DNA of 64,000 nucleotides from Flavobacteriales bacterium UBA1494 (GTDB lineage: Bacteria > Bacteroidota > Bacteroidia > Flavobacteriales_E > Vicingaceae). The position numbers and the translations under genes are program-made. The number at the start of each line of letters is the position of its first letter. Positions within the stretch are counted from its first letter, which is position 1. The stretch spans positions 1 to 64,000 of the forward strand of contig CAJJAT010000026.1 in the NCBI GenBank assembly GCA_905182175.1, written 5' to 3'. Shown piece after piece: positions 45,929 to 54,976 of this stretch. Below the pieces are notes generated by a model that ran no database searches, had not been told where the DNA came from, and was given only the letters and a program-made list of their open reading frames with translations.

Positions 45929-46408
45929 TTAATTAGAAGACATTGGCTCTTCCATAGTAATTAGTGGAGAAGCTTCAATACTTTGAATTTCTAGTGACTT
46001 CACTAACGTTTCTAATCCCCTTTTTACCTCTCGTACTTTTGCTTCGCTAAGCTGAGAAAGTTTAACATTTAACCTATCGTGGAGTAAGCCATGTGATGCT
46101 GCAAGTAATTTTATACCCTCTTGGCTTAATGAAACGTAAGTTGTTCTCTTATCTCCTACTTTCGGTAAACGATTCAAAAGCTTCTTTTTTTCTAACCTGC
46201 TAATAATACCGGTGACCGTACTTCTGTTAAGGTGTAAAAAAAGAGTGATCTCTTTTTGGGTTGCAGTGAGGTCCTCTTTTTTATTTAAGTAATCCAAACA
46301 CAACAATTGAGGAATACTTATTCCCATTGTCTTTTGAATTCGTTTTGACTCTAAATTGATAGATCGAACAATTTTTCGGATATCAATTAATATTTCTGTG
46401 TAGTCCAT
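45929..46408 (-). CDS. MarR family transcriptional regulator
   Basis: The 159-residue protein has the winged helix-turn-helix of MarR regulators: QLLCLDYLNKKEDLTATQKEITLFLHLNRSTVTGIISRLEKKKLLNRL (about 34-81), then KVGDKRTTYVSLSQEGIKLL as wing and helix. It should act as a dimer on a palindrome in its own promoter region. The effector is unknown. Upstream on its left are the small unknown gene and the racemase operon on the same strand; it may regulate them, which is inference. Confidence 0.92.
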   Translation of the reverse strand: MDYTEILIDIRKIVRSINLESKRIQKTMGISIPQLLCLDYLNKKEDLTATQKEITLFLHLNRSTVTGIISRLEKKKLLNRLPKVGDKRTTYVSLSQEGIKLLAASHGLLHDRLNVKLSQLSEAKVREVKRGLETLVKSLEIQSIEASPLITMEEPMSSN

Positions 46409-47205
46409 TTTTATTATTTAATACCGCAACAATATTATTAAATTCTAACCCGGCAAGGAGTAAAGAATAACTTATTAATGTAAAATAATATGTAAATAGG
46501 GTAGAAATATAGTTCATGATTCCCTCTTTCCTGTCCTACTATCTCAACTTTTCCAATCGAACATTTGTAGCAGTTCACTCTTTAGGTTTGATTTTTGTCT
46601 TGCTGCCCTTTGCATTTTAACAAGCGCTAACATCGTCGCTATATTCATGTGTTTTTATTTTAAAATTCCGCAACTTTACTGCTAACGGTCTGTAATCAAT
46701 AAACTAGTCGTTGTTTTTTCTCTGCTATTTGCAAGTTCTAAACTTACCTAAGCCACAAAAACATATGTTTCCATTGCAGTTGCAATAGCTGTAATTAAAA
46801 GAGTAGCTTTTTTAGTAAGTGCATGTTTAAAATTGTGCAATAGATTCTTATTAAAATCTTGGGGTGATTATTATAGTAATCATAATGGTATTTTTTAATT
46901 TTTTTACGACGGATTTCACCTCTTATCAATCCAAAAAAAAATAGCTAATTACAAATAATAGTCCAGTTAATATAATTTCTTGCATCTTGATTATTTTAAT
47001 TTAACCTTGACGGTAAAGTGATTTAGATTGCTCTACACTACTTTTGTAAATGCAAACAACACGGCTACAACAGAACAAAGAATGGTTGCGTTTCACAGCG
47101 GAACCAAGGCTATAGGCGGATTGTTAACTAATTTACCTGAACCACAAAACTTAGCACCTACTGCAAAAAAAATGTTGTATTAGTTCATTTGTATGATACA
47201 TCATA
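46409..47205. other. 800-base decayed region
   Basis: No intact gene. A plus-strand frame near 47035-47180 reads TTFVNANNTATTEQRMVAFH and ends APTAKKMLY with a stop. It has no start and I cannot identify it. Membrane-like scraps (VSIAVAIAVIKRVAFLVSAC near 46775) appear on plus. The stretch looks like two or more dead small genes. Confidence 0.45.
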
Positions 47206-47766
47206 TTACACATCTTCTAAATTTTTTCGCCTTTTTTCTTTGAGTGTTTTATAATACGTAGGAGTCAATCCTGTCACTTTTTTAAACTGATTTGATAAAT
47301 GTGCGACGCTGCTGTACTGAAGTTCTTGTGAGATTTGAGTCAAGGTCAATTCTTCGTAAAGCAGTAATTCTTTTACCCTTTCTATTTTGTGAACAATAAT
47401 AAATTGTTGTATCGTAATTCCTTTCACTTCTGAGAAAATATTCGATAAATAATTATAATCGTATTCTAATTTTTCGCTTATAAATTCAGAATAGTTCTCT
47501 GTTGGAAATTCCTTGGAATAATGAATCATTTCGATGATGACATTTTTAATTTTTTCAATTAATATGTTTTTCTTGTCATCCAACAATTCTAAACCATTCA
47601 TCAATAAACTTACTTTCAACACCTTTCTCTGCTCTTTACTAATGTCTTCTAAAATTTGAATCATTCCTAAATCTACAAAGACATAGTGCAAACCCATTTT
47701 TATGAGTTCTTCTTTGACTATCATTTTACATCGCAAACTAACCATGTATTTAATATATAAATTCAT
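47206..47766 (-). CDS. AraC-type helix-turn-helix regulator with short sensor domain
   Basis: The 186-residue protein has the AraC domain in its C-terminal half: YNYLSNIFSEVKGITIQQFIIVHKIERVKELLLYEELTLTQISQEL, then QYSSVAHLSNQFKKVTGLTPTYYKTLKEKR. The N-terminal 80 residues (KYMVSLRCKMIVKEELIKMGLHYVFVDLG) match the small sensor domain of a Bacteroidota AraC subgroup linked to stress genes. It is divergent from the prohibitin gene 216 bases away and may control the stress cluster that follows (SPFH, two small proteins, USP). Confidence 0.9.
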   Translation of the reverse strand: MNLYIKYMVSLRCKMIVKEELIKMGLHYVFVDLGMIQILEDISKEQRKVLKVSLLMNGLELLDDKKNILIEKIKNVIIEMIHYSKEFPTENYSEFISEKLEYDYNYLSNIFSEVKGITIQQFIIVHKIERVKELLLYEELTLTQISQELQYSSVAHLSNQFKKVTGLTPTYYKTLKEKRRKNLEDV

Positions 47767-47982
47767 CTTGTTTTATAATTAAAGTAAATAATATTAGGTC
47801 CGAAAATGAGAATTTGTAGTCGCTAGAACGTATAATTCACAGATAGTATAGACATCATAGTTTTTTAAAGGTAAGGTTAATTAGAGGAAAGAACATCAAC
47901 TTATGTAACACACTAGGCGGCATGTGTAACAAGTCAGAATTAAAAGAATCTAACTTTTGCAATTAATTAAAATAAGAAACTT

Positions 47983-48828
47983 ATGGAAAATCAAGAGATG
48001 AATGACATTAAAAATATTTTAAAAAAAGGTCAATGGAGAACTATTATCGTTGTGGTATTAATTCTTTTCTTATTATTCGCTTTTAAGCCATGGGTTCAAG
48101 TAGGTGCAGGTGAAAGAGGCGTTGTTCAAAATTTTGGAGCTGTTCAGGATGTGGTCTTAAATGAAGGAATCCACTTTAAAATACCGGTAGTTCAAACAGT
48201 AGAAATGATGGATGTAAGGATACAAAAAGAAGTAACAGATGCTGCAGCTTCTTCTTCCGACCTTCAAGATGTTGCTTTATCGGTTGCATTGAACTTCCAC
48301 ATTATTCCTAGCAACGCAAATTTGGTCTATCAAACGATCGGAGTCGAGTTCAAAGAAAGGATTATTGATCCTGCTATTCAAGAAGTAATGAAAGCAGTTT
48401 CTGCAAGATATACTGCTGAAGAATTAATTACAAAAAGACCAGCTGTAAGTTCAGAAATTCAAACTGCCTTAACGCAAAGATTGTTGGAGTCGCATATCTC
48501 AGTTGACGCTTTTTCAATTATTTCTTTTAGCTTTTCTCAAACCTTCACAGATGCAATTGAAGCGAAGCAGACAGCTGAACAAAATGCGCTGAAAGCAAAA
48601 AGAGATTTGGATAGAATTAAAGTAGAGGCACAACAAACTATTGCTGCAGCGACTGCTGAAGCCGAAGCCTTAAGGTTACAAAAAATGAACATCTCTCCAG
48701 ATTTAATTGAACTAAGAAAAATTGAAGCTAACCTAAAAGCGATAGAAAAGTGGAACGGAATATTACCCGGTGTTACAGGAGCAGGTGCAATACCATTTAT
48801 TGGTGTTGGCGGTGCAACCAATCAATAA
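47983..48828 (+). CDS. Prohibitin-like SPFH-domain membrane protein
   Basis: The 281-residue protein has one N-terminal membrane helix (about 19-36) and an SPFH/PHB domain. GAGERGVVQNFGAVQDVVLNEGIHFKIPVVQTVEMMDVR opens the domain. Later segments include DVALSVALNFHI and VSARYTAEELITKRPAVSSEI. A coiled coil (AIEAKQTAEQNALKAKRDLDRIKVEAQQTIAAATAEAEALRL) follows, with a Gly-rich end. Prohibitins form ring scaffolds in membranes. It opens a cluster of stress-type genes and is followed by a 16-bp stem-loop. Confidence 0.9.
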   Translation: MENQEMNDIKNILKKGQWRTIIVVVLILFLLFAFKPWVQVGAGERGVVQNFGAVQDVVLNEGIHFKIPVVQTVEMMDVRIQKEVTDAAASSSDLQDVALSVALNFHIIPSNANLVYQTIGVEFKERIIDPAIQEVMKAVSARYTAEELITKRPAVSSEIQTALTQRLLESHISVDAFSIISFSFSQTFTDAIEAKQTAEQNALKAKRDLDRIKVEAQQTIAAATAEAEALRLQKMNISPDLIELRKIEANLKAIEKWNGILPGVTGAGAIPFIGVGGATNQ

Positions 48829-48863
48829 TAAGCATTAATCTATAAATAGGTCAAAGAATACCA

Positions 48864-48919
48864 GGAATTAGAATGCTCAGAATTAACTTTATTTAGTTCA
48901 TTATGAGTATTCTAATTCC
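48864..48919. repeat. 16-bp stem-loop after the prohibitin gene
   Basis: GGAATTAGAATGCTCA (48864-48879) pairs with TGAGTATTCTAATTCC (48904-48919); the only non-Watson-Crick position is a G-T pair in the RNA. The loop is 24 bases. There is no T-run after it, so it may be a 3'-end stabilising structure or a weak terminator between the SPFH gene and the 74-residue gene. Confidence 0.65.
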
Positions 48920-48984
48920 TTAATATTGGAGACCCAACGAAATCACTGAGCTGCCTTATCTATTTAATTCATTTAAAGAATCTA

Positions 48985-49209
48985 ATGATGAAAACTGAAA
49001 AAGAAACCAATACCGATATTTTAAAATTGTCTTTGCTAATCAAAAAGGATTATCCTGAATTATCAAAGTACATTGACGAGGGTTGGAATGATTTTTCAAA
49101 TTCAGATGAAACCGGTGTAAAAATCAAAAAACTTTCCGATTACTATAATTCTCTAAAAACATTATATAATTCTTATAAGGAGAGTCACGTCGCACATGAT
49201 AAGAGTTAG
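48985..49209 (+). CDS. Hypothetical 74-residue protein in a stress cluster
   Basis: The small frame (MMKTEKETNTDILKLSLLIK, later PELSKYIDEGWNDFSNSDE) is probably helical with balanced charges. I do not recognise a family. It lies between the prohibitin gene and the 125-residue gene on the same strand and begins 65 bases after the stem-loop. Codon use fits a real gene. The second Met (48988) is an alternative start. Confidence 0.5.
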   Translation: MMKTEKETNTDILKLSLLIKKDYPELSKYIDEGWNDFSNSDETGVKIKKLSDYYNSLKTLYNSYKESHVAHDKS

Positions 49210-49303
49210 TGCTGTAAATACAAAACTAAGTTATTTCACCATTTTTTGAAAATCGAAGATGGGTAAATGACATATTTATTTTACTCTTTAAATAATTAGA
49301 AGA

Positions 49304-49681
49304 ATGAAAACACAAAAAGACGCAGGCATATGGTTGGATCATTCAACAGCAAATTTGATGGATATAACTGCGAAAGAATCCAATGATTTTTTAACTTCTA
49401 ATCTCACCTTCAACACAAAAGAGGAAGCATTAAACAAAAGCGAAAAATTAATGCACAACAAACGACAGCAGATGAATGAAGCTTTTTACAAAGAGATTGA
49501 AAGTGAGATTTTAAATTATCAGCACATACTCTTGTTTGGACCAACCAATGAAAAAACTGAATTATACAATTATTTGAGTAAGGATGCTCATTTTGGAGGT
49601 ATAAAAATTGACGTCAAAAATACAGACAATATCACAGCTAATGAAAAGGTTGCTTTTGTTAAAAGCCACTTTAATGTCTAG
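49304..49681 (+). CDS. Small protein with eRF1/pelota-like pattern
   Basis: The 125-residue protein starts MKTQKDAGIWLDHSTANLMD. It continues with a helical part (KLMHNKRQQMNEAFYKEIES) and a strand and loop reading YQHILLFGPTNEKTELYNYL. The combination of GIWLDH..A at the start, an acidic-to-basic middle, and h.hhGP...K.eL recalls the eRF1 domain 3 or bacterial host-attachment-like small proteins found in stress loci of Bacteroidota. I treat that as a tentative fold guess. It is followed by decayed DNA and the USP gene. Confidence 0.6.
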   Translation: MKTQKDAGIWLDHSTANLMDITAKESNDFLTSNLTFNTKEEALNKSEKLMHNKRQQMNEAFYKEIESEILNYQHILLFGPTNEKTELYNYLSKDAHFGGIKIDVKNTDNITANEKVAFVKSHFNV

Positions 49682-50372
49682 TATTCCTACCTCAACAACA
49701 TTCGCGCAGTTTCACTTTGCTCACAAGTTGGCAGTTCGTTATTAAACAATCGACCAAGTGATCCTGTGCAGTCTGTTGAAATACCCATTCATAAATTTGA
49801 GAAATATTATTGATTGAAGCCGGAAAGCCGTGCGTAAGATTACTGGACGAAAACGGACAATTTTGAATTGCGTCTAATCTTCTATGAAATGAACCGAAGA
49901 CATTTATTCCTGATTTCCATTTTAACCAAACTTGGATTCACACGCTAAAAGGAAAATTAAAAGAGGAGCGTTTCAGAATGTCTAAAAGTGGAGTAGAATT
50001 AAAGCAACTAAATTCTATGAGTTTAAACACAGATATTTTTTTGCTTAGGCGTAAAATCAGAATTCATCAGCACAAGAACGTTTATGAAGTTCGAACAGTT
50101 TCTTTGAATTTATAAAGCAAACTAATTGAAAACTGTACCGAGTATAATCCCAATACCACCGCAACAAAGGTAAAGATTCATGATGGTTCAGTTTATTTTC
50201 TACTATTTCTGCAATGCAAGCCATAGCAAACCATAAATTTAAGGCTCAATTTGACACCTTAATTAATTTTTAAGTGTAGTATTTTTGAAGCGTTAATCCG
50301 GAACATTTAAACCATAGTGAAATCTAAAGATTGAATACCCCTCCCGTCAAATAACCATATAAAACTCAAATC
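49682..50372. other. 690-base decayed stretch upstream of the USP gene
   Basis: Open pieces on plus include FNQTWIHTLKGKLKEERFRM followed by SKSGVELKQLNSMSLNTDIF (about 49920-50040) and RRKIRIHQHKNVYEVRTVSLN. They share one frame and stop near 50115. There is no start and I recognise no family. It is probably a dead gene. The right end should hold the USP promoter. Confidence 0.45.
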
Positions 50373-51224
50373 ATGAATACGGTACTTTTTCCAACTGATT
50401 TCTCAAAAAACGCCCAACAAGCTTTTCGATATGCGAAGGCAATGGCGAAAAGAAAAAGAGCAAAGTTGATCTTACTCTATGCGTATGACTTGCCACTAAT
50501 AGCTCCAGCTAGCGCTTTCACAACAAGAGGCCATGCACTACATCTAATTGACCAAAGCCTTAGGGATGCTGCTCTTCAGCAAATGGAACAGTATACAAAT
50601 GAGCTGGACCTGTTAGGTGAGAATTATGCCGTTTTAATCAAAGAAGGAAATGCCGCTAACGTTATTGCCGAGTTCTGTCTGAACGAAGTTATTGATCTCA
50701 TTGTAATGGGCACCAAAGGTAAAAGCGATGACAGAGAATTTTTGATGGGCAGTGTTACCGCAAGACTCGTGGGAAAGGTAAAAATACCAGTGCTTTCCAT
50801 TCCTGAATCTGCTGCTATTCGACCACTCAAACAAGTTGTTTTTGCAACGAACTTGATTTACAATTCAGAAGATGAAATTCAAAAAGCAATCAACTTTGCG
50901 ATGGTAAACAGCAGTAGCTTGACTTTTTTACACATTCAAACAGACATTGAAAAAAACAACAGCAAGTTAAATGAATTGTCAAAAATACTTGAATTCAACA
51001 AAAATGAAAACGTGACGCTGACGATAATTCAAGACAATGATGTTGTGCATGGAATTGGTCACTATTTAAAGGACAATGATCCGGATTTACTAGTATTGAG
51101 TACGCACACAAAATCTCTTTACGAAAAACTATTTCATAAAAGTATTCGAAAGGAAATGGTGTTGAATAGCAAAGTACCCCTACTTATCTTCAGCAAAGAA
51201 ATTCATCCAATCGTATTTTTCTAA
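50373..51224 (+). CDS. Tandem universal stress protein (UspA)
   Basis: The 283-residue cytoplasmic protein holds two UspA folds. The first (about 1-145) starts NTVLFPTDFSKNAQQAFRYA and has the nucleotide-binding motif DLIVMGTKGKSDDREFLMGSVTARLV (G-2x-G-9x-GS type). The second (about 150-283) starts KQVVFATNLIYNSEDEIQKAI and lacks a clear G-2x-G motif, ending NSKVPLLIFSKE. Tandem USPs with one degenerate half are common. A decayed USP C-terminus lies on the opposite strand just downstream. Confidence 0.92.
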   Translation: MNTVLFPTDFSKNAQQAFRYAKAMAKRKRAKLILLYAYDLPLIAPASAFTTRGHALHLIDQSLRDAALQQMEQYTNELDLLGENYAVLIKEGNAANVIAEFCLNEVIDLIVMGTKGKSDDREFLMGSVTARLVGKVKIPVLSIPESAAIRPLKQVVFATNLIYNSEDEIQKAINFAMVNSSSLTFLHIQTDIEKNNSKLNELSKILEFNKNENVTLTIIQDNDVVHGIGHYLKDNDPDLLVLSTHTKSLYEKLFHKSIRKEMVLNSKVPLLIFSKEIHPIVFF

Positions 51225-51260
51225 TCTAGGTAACTTTTTACTCTCAACACTAATTCATCA

Positions 51261-51600
51261 TCTACCCTTCCTTATTTTTATTCTGATGAAAAACCAATGT
51301 CGGAGTCTGAATGCCGTCGAGGTCCATTTTCGTAAAACTTTTGCGAAATAATTCTTCAACCCATATTTTATCCTATTTTGACATAAGGAGCATATCAGCC
51401 ACTTTCTCGACCATCTTTTGTACTCATGAATTCAATTTATCTTTCTACACCAATCGCTCAGACGAAAGCTTGTTATTTTATTCAATACGACCACTGCATA
51501 ATTGTTTAAAAGCTTGCACACCTTCTTTACTCCTGTCGTTGTATTCGTTACTTAGCTGCATAAGTGTGATGTTAGCCTGAAACAGATTAATTATACCCTT
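51261..51600 (-). pseudogene. Decayed universal stress protein fragment
   Basis: The minus strand reads KIWVEELFRKSFTKMDLDGI, then QTPTLVFHQN, ending NKEG and a stop near 51261. This lines up with the C-terminus of the intact USP (LYEKLFHKSIRKEMVLNSKV, PLLIFSKE). Further right, short frames include MQLSNEYNDRSKEGVQAFKQ, as expected for a USP middle, but they are broken by stops. The plus-strand open frame at 51311-51580 is its shadow. Confidence 0.6.
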
Positions 51601-51807
51601 AGTTAACAGAACATCGTTTTAAAGAACATTTAGCATTTCTGCGAAATTATCATTCCTATATTTTAAGCGGTCATTTGGACGTTGTGAACACCCTACGACA
51701 CTACTTAAATTTCATAAATTCAGCTTATTATTATACAACCAGCTAACTGGCTCTTAAAGTCTTATTTTAGTATACAACAGCTACATTTGATTGAAAAGAT
51801 ACAAATT

Positions 51808-52173
51808 ATGACTACAACTCCACAAGTAATAGACGCAATAATAGAATCCTTACCTAACAACTCAGGTTTGGATATATACGCACAGAATATTCCCAACATG
51901 CAACCTCCTAAATTAACGTCAGAAAAAACAGAGCAATCGTTTACACCAGAAATGCTGATTAAAACAAAGGACTTCACTCATATTTTTTCAATAGAGACAA
52001 AAGAATCGAAGTCGTTAACTGATTCCTATCTAGATAAAATAAGGTTATTTTATTTACACACAAAAGAGTGTAATGGAAAACTGTACATCGTTGCCAAAAG
52101 TGACTTTCTCTCAAAAGCAAAGGTTGAATTGAAAAAAGAATATGACGATATCGACTACTTGAAAATTGAATAA
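51808..52173 (+). CDS. Small unknown protein, paralogue of the one at 45359
   Basis: Starting at the ATG at 51808 (MTTTPQVIDAIIESLPNNSG), which matches the start of the 45359 paralogue, the protein has 121 residues. An upstream TTG at 51787 adds 7. The conserved core is SLPN.S.LDIYA..IPNM.PPK, then SFTPEMLIKTKDFTHIFSIE with following T-K-E. PE...(14)...E-T-K matches the PD-(D/E)xK spacing. A helix LDKIRLFYLHTKECNG and strand KLYIVAK follow. It stands between a dead USP gene and the FNT gene. The family is unrecognised. The duplicate copy 6 kb away on the other strand suggests it is a mobile or duplicated small gene. Confidence 0.65.
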   Translation: MTTTPQVIDAIIESLPNNSGLDIYAQNIPNMQPPKLTSEKTEQSFTPEMLIKTKDFTHIFSIETKESKSLTDSYLDKIRLFYLHTKECNGKLYIVAKSDFLSKAKVELKKEYDDIDYLKIE

Positions 52174-52334
52174 TGATGTCGCATAAGTATGGCACCATTA
52201 TCAAAACTCAAATTGCACCAAAGATTCTACTTGCTAATTTGCTTTTAATTGATATGTTGCAAAGCTCTTAGAGCTTACATACAATTTGCAATCAGTTAAA
52301 GTACTGAGGCTATTTCAATCTAACTACAAGTATA

Positions 52335-53132
52335 TTGGACGATACTAAAAAAGAGATTCTCGATCAACCTAAAGGAGTCAATGCCATATTAGATGAGCAG
52401 ATCGCCACTGCTATCTATGAATACAAAAGAAATAATAAACGTCTTTTTATATCTGCCCTCTCTGCCGGCTTAGAAATCGGATTCAGTATATTTTTGATGG
52501 GAATATTATTTACCCTGTTTCAAGGGCAGGTTTCAAAAGAAATTTTGCACGTTCTAATCTCGTTAGCCTACCCCATTGGGTTCATTTTTGTAATCATTGG
52601 CAGATCCGAGCTGTTCACAGAACACACTACTTTGGCAATACTTCCGGTATTGAACAAAAGAACTAGCGTCAGGAGTCTTTTTACGCTTTGGGGAATTATT
52701 CTAGCTGGCAATTTAATTGGAGGTTATATCTTCGCAACATTACTGGCCTATTTTACTCCTGCAATTGGAATTATTTCTACTGACGCTTTTGCTCATTTGG
52801 CCCATAAAGTAATTGACATTCCTTTGCCAATGATTCTCGTTAGCTCTGTAATAGCAGGTTGGTTGATGGGGCTACTGTCTTGGTTGGTAGCATCTGCTCA
52901 AGAGACCATTAGTCGCTTATTTATGATTATTCTCGTTACTGCTACTATCGGCATTGGTGGACTGCACCACTCAATTATTGGCTCTATAGAAGTGTTTGCA
53001 GGTTTATTAATTGATCCAACAATTAACGTAAAGGACTATTTAAGTTTTGAAATCATCGCCATTTTGGGAAATGTATTGGGTGGCGTTTTCTTTGTCGGCA
53101 TCCTTAAATATGGTCAACGGCGGCCTCGGTAA
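52335..53132 (+). CDS. Formate/nitrite transporter (FNT) family protein
   Basis: The 265-residue membrane protein starts at a TTG (MDDTKKEILDQPKG). It has six predicted helices, with a first loop IGRSELFTEHTTLAILPVLNKR and LAGNLIGGYIFATLLAYF. Segments include AHKVIDIPLPMILVSSVIAGWLMGLLSWLVASAQ and GGLHHSIIGSIEVFAGLL. FNT members are pentameric channels for formate, nitrite or other small anions. No formate or nitrite enzyme is near. The Bacteroidota members of this type carry a slightly longer N-terminus. Substrate unknown. Confidence 0.88.
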   Translation: MDDTKKEILDQPKGVNAILDEQIATAIYEYKRNNKRLFISALSAGLEIGFSIFLMGILFTLFQGQVSKEILHVLISLAYPIGFIFVIIGRSELFTEHTTLAILPVLNKRTSVRSLFTLWGIILAGNLIGGYIFATLLAYFTPAIGIISTDAFAHLAHKVIDIPLPMILVSSVIAGWLMGLLSWLVASAQETISRLFMIILVTATIGIGGLHHSIIGSIEVFAGLLIDPTINVKDYLSFEIIAILGNVLGGVFFVGILKYGQRRPR

Positions 53133-53438
53133 AAGTTGATTGATTGTTTGTTTTACTAATCTATCACTTTCTAGAAGAATGCGTCACCATATGAACAAAA
53201 ACTTTACTCTAAACTTATAGTTTGAATGCAATTGCCAGAATATAGTTTAAACCTCAATAATGTTGAAAGCTTACACGATGTTGACGGTTAACATCAAATT
53301 TATTTCCACTAATTTTAATTTGCTACACTTTATAGGACAACAGGGTTGTCTTTTATGCGCTCTATCAAAAATAAAAAAGAAATCTTGGTACTTTTAGTTA
53401 CACTCTATTAAATGGTTCTTTTAGGTCAATTTTTGCCT

Positions 53439-53455
53439 AAAGGAGGACCTCCTTT
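53439..53455. repeat. 17-bp perfect palindromic repeat
   Basis: AAAGGAGG (53439-53446) and CCTCCTTT (53448-53455) are exact complements around a single A. A one-base loop cannot form a hairpin, so it looks like a dyad operator or element end. It lies in a gene-free stretch 85 bases left of the dead AHSA1 gene. Confidence 0.6.
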
Positions 53456-53533
53456 TTCAAAACAGTGAACCTACTTTTTTTAGCCTGTAGCCTACTTTTC
53501 TTCAAGGACACCCTTCTCAATAAAACTAAACAC

Positions 53534-54000
53534 ATGAAAACGAACAATTCTAATTGGACGCAATTTTCTAAACGAATTTTAGAAATGCCAATGTAGAGCA
53601 TATTTACAATACTTGTACCAAAAGCGCTGGGCTTGAAAAGTGGTTTTTATCTGATAATCAGTGCTACTTAAAAAAACAGCAAAGAGATACGTCCGACAGA
53701 AAATACAATCTCAAAAAGCGACTACAATGTAATTCAGGCAAATGGAGTAGATTGTATCAAACTTACTTTTGCTGGAAATTATCAGGTTGAAGTTCGTTTC
53801 TCAGCCGACAAAAATCAGACTCTTGTTGAGTTAACTCAAACTAAAATACCCCTTGACAACAAGTAAAAGAAGCCATTTGACTTGGTTGTACTTTTGCTTG
53901 TGAAATGTTACATCTATTTTTGATGAAAGACTTGATTTAAGAACCCAAAAAGCCAAAACTTACCCAAGCCATTCCAGTGGGGCAATTTCAGATAAGACAC
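53534..54000 (+). pseudogene. Decayed AHSA1-like SRPBCC protein
   Basis: The ATG at 53534 begins KTNNSNWTQFSKRILEMPM and hits TAG. A shifted frame continues NVEHIYNTCTKSAGLEKWFL and the next segment. A third frame near 53740 reads ANGVDCIKLTFAGNYQVEVR, then FSADKNQTLVELTQTKIP. These are hallmarks of activator-of-Hsp90-ATPase-like (AHSA1) SRPBCC proteins (I...vWtt.agL.kWf and VEVRFS....T.v.LTQ..IP). The C-terminus is broken further to about 54000. At least two frameshifts and a stop are needed. Confidence 0.7.
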
Positions 54001-54054
54001 GTAAATAACTCATAAAACTTGATATTCAGAGTAATTAATTACGCTGCTTTTAAT

Positions 54055-54963
54055 TTACTGCATGACCAACTTAGGACTTCTGTCTACGTTGAACAATCCC
54101 CAATGTTTTTCAGGCTCTAACACTTCATCAGAACCTTTCCAATTTTCATCGAAAGCTTCAAAAACAAAGGTGATTACCTGCTCTTTCTTGCTCCACTCTA
54201 CCAACTGATTGTAGTAGGTTGCTTGTAATTCTTCATTCACATTTGAAGGATCAATCCCTCTCCCATTAGAGTTAGTTGCCCAACCTGCTTCCGTAATTAC
54301 TACAGTCTTGTCGGGATATGCATCAGCAACAGCATGGTAATTTTCTAGCGTATAACTCATTGCCTCATTAATTCCTTTGTACTCCCAAACAGGATATGTA
54401 TGAATAGAGATAAAATCAACCACATCGGCCAGAGGCATTAATTTACCGAGCCATGGCAAGTAATTTTCGCAAAAAGTAACTGGTTGTTTGCATTCACCTT
54501 GAATCAATTGAACATAACGAATGACACTTTCGACTGGAACTAAATGGTCTGTCCACTCCACTGTTGCCTCATTGCCTGCAGATAAAGAAAAAATAATTTC
54601 AGGATAGGTATTTGCCAATTGGATCAGCTTTTGTATGCGCTTTAAGTTCACTATTTTATTCGCTTCTATCTCCTGATCTGTATAAACGCCTCCCCATTCA
54701 CAATTTTCATTGCTTACTTCGGCAACAATGTACGCTCCGAGCATAATTTTAAAATCAAGGCCTTCCTTTTTGATAACTTCAAGAACTGTTACAGAGTGAG
54801 CATCACAGTCGTACAATCTTAAATATTTCCATTGACCCTGAAGAATAAGAAGATCTTCTTTAATCTCTTCGTACGTAGGAAAAGTACCTGTCTCAGGACT
54901 CTGCCCATCTCTGAAACCTGAATAACAAATGGCTTCTGAATATTTAAAATTTACTGCACCCAT
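54055..54963 (-). CDS. GH17-like glycoside hydrolase, copy 1
   Basis: The 302-residue (beta/alpha)8 protein matches glycoside hydrolase family 17 (beta-1,3-glucanases). The acid/base Glu is in LSAGNEATVEW (about 128-138) and the nucleophile in VVITEAGWATNSNGRG (about 219-234). KYLRLYDCDAHSV and DFISIHTYPVW are other family segments. It has no signal peptide, so it would act in the cytoplasm or be moonlighting. Its ATG lies inside an ATT/AAT repeat, and it begins 8 bases after the stop of the second GH17 gene. The pair forms an operon; bacterial intracellular GH17 proteins often act on transferred or imported glucan. Confidence 0.8.
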   Translation of the reverse strand: MGAVNFKYSEAICYSGFRDGQSPETGTFPTYEEIKEDLLILQGQWKYLRLYDCDAHSVTVLEVIKKEGLDFKIMLGAYIVAEVSNENCEWGGVYTDQEIEANKIVNLKRIQKLIQLANTYPEIIFSLSAGNEATVEWTDHLVPVESVIRYVQLIQGECKQPVTFCENYLPWLGKLMPLADVVDFISIHTYPVWEYKGINEAMSYTLENYHAVADAYPDKTVVITEAGWATNSNGRGIDPSNVNEELQATYYNQLVEWSKKEQVITFVFEAFDENWKGSDEVLEPEKHWGLFNVDRSPKLVMQ

Positions 54964-54976
54964 TATTATTATTATT
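54962..54976. repeat. Five-unit ATT microsatellite at a gene junction
   Basis: (ATT)5 on plus reads as TAATAATAATAATG on minus, carrying repeated in-frame stops for one GH17 gene and the first bases of the other's ATG. A change in unit number would alter spacing between the two genes without changing either protein. Confidence 0.6.

Noticed and set aside
51311-51580. Plus-strand open frame rich in Ser and Leu
   Set aside because: The minus strand carries a decayed USP with a better match; the plus frame is its shadow.
53439-53455. Terminator at the AAAGGAGG palindrome
   Set aside because: A one-base loop cannot form a hairpin and no T-run of the right kind follows a gene end.
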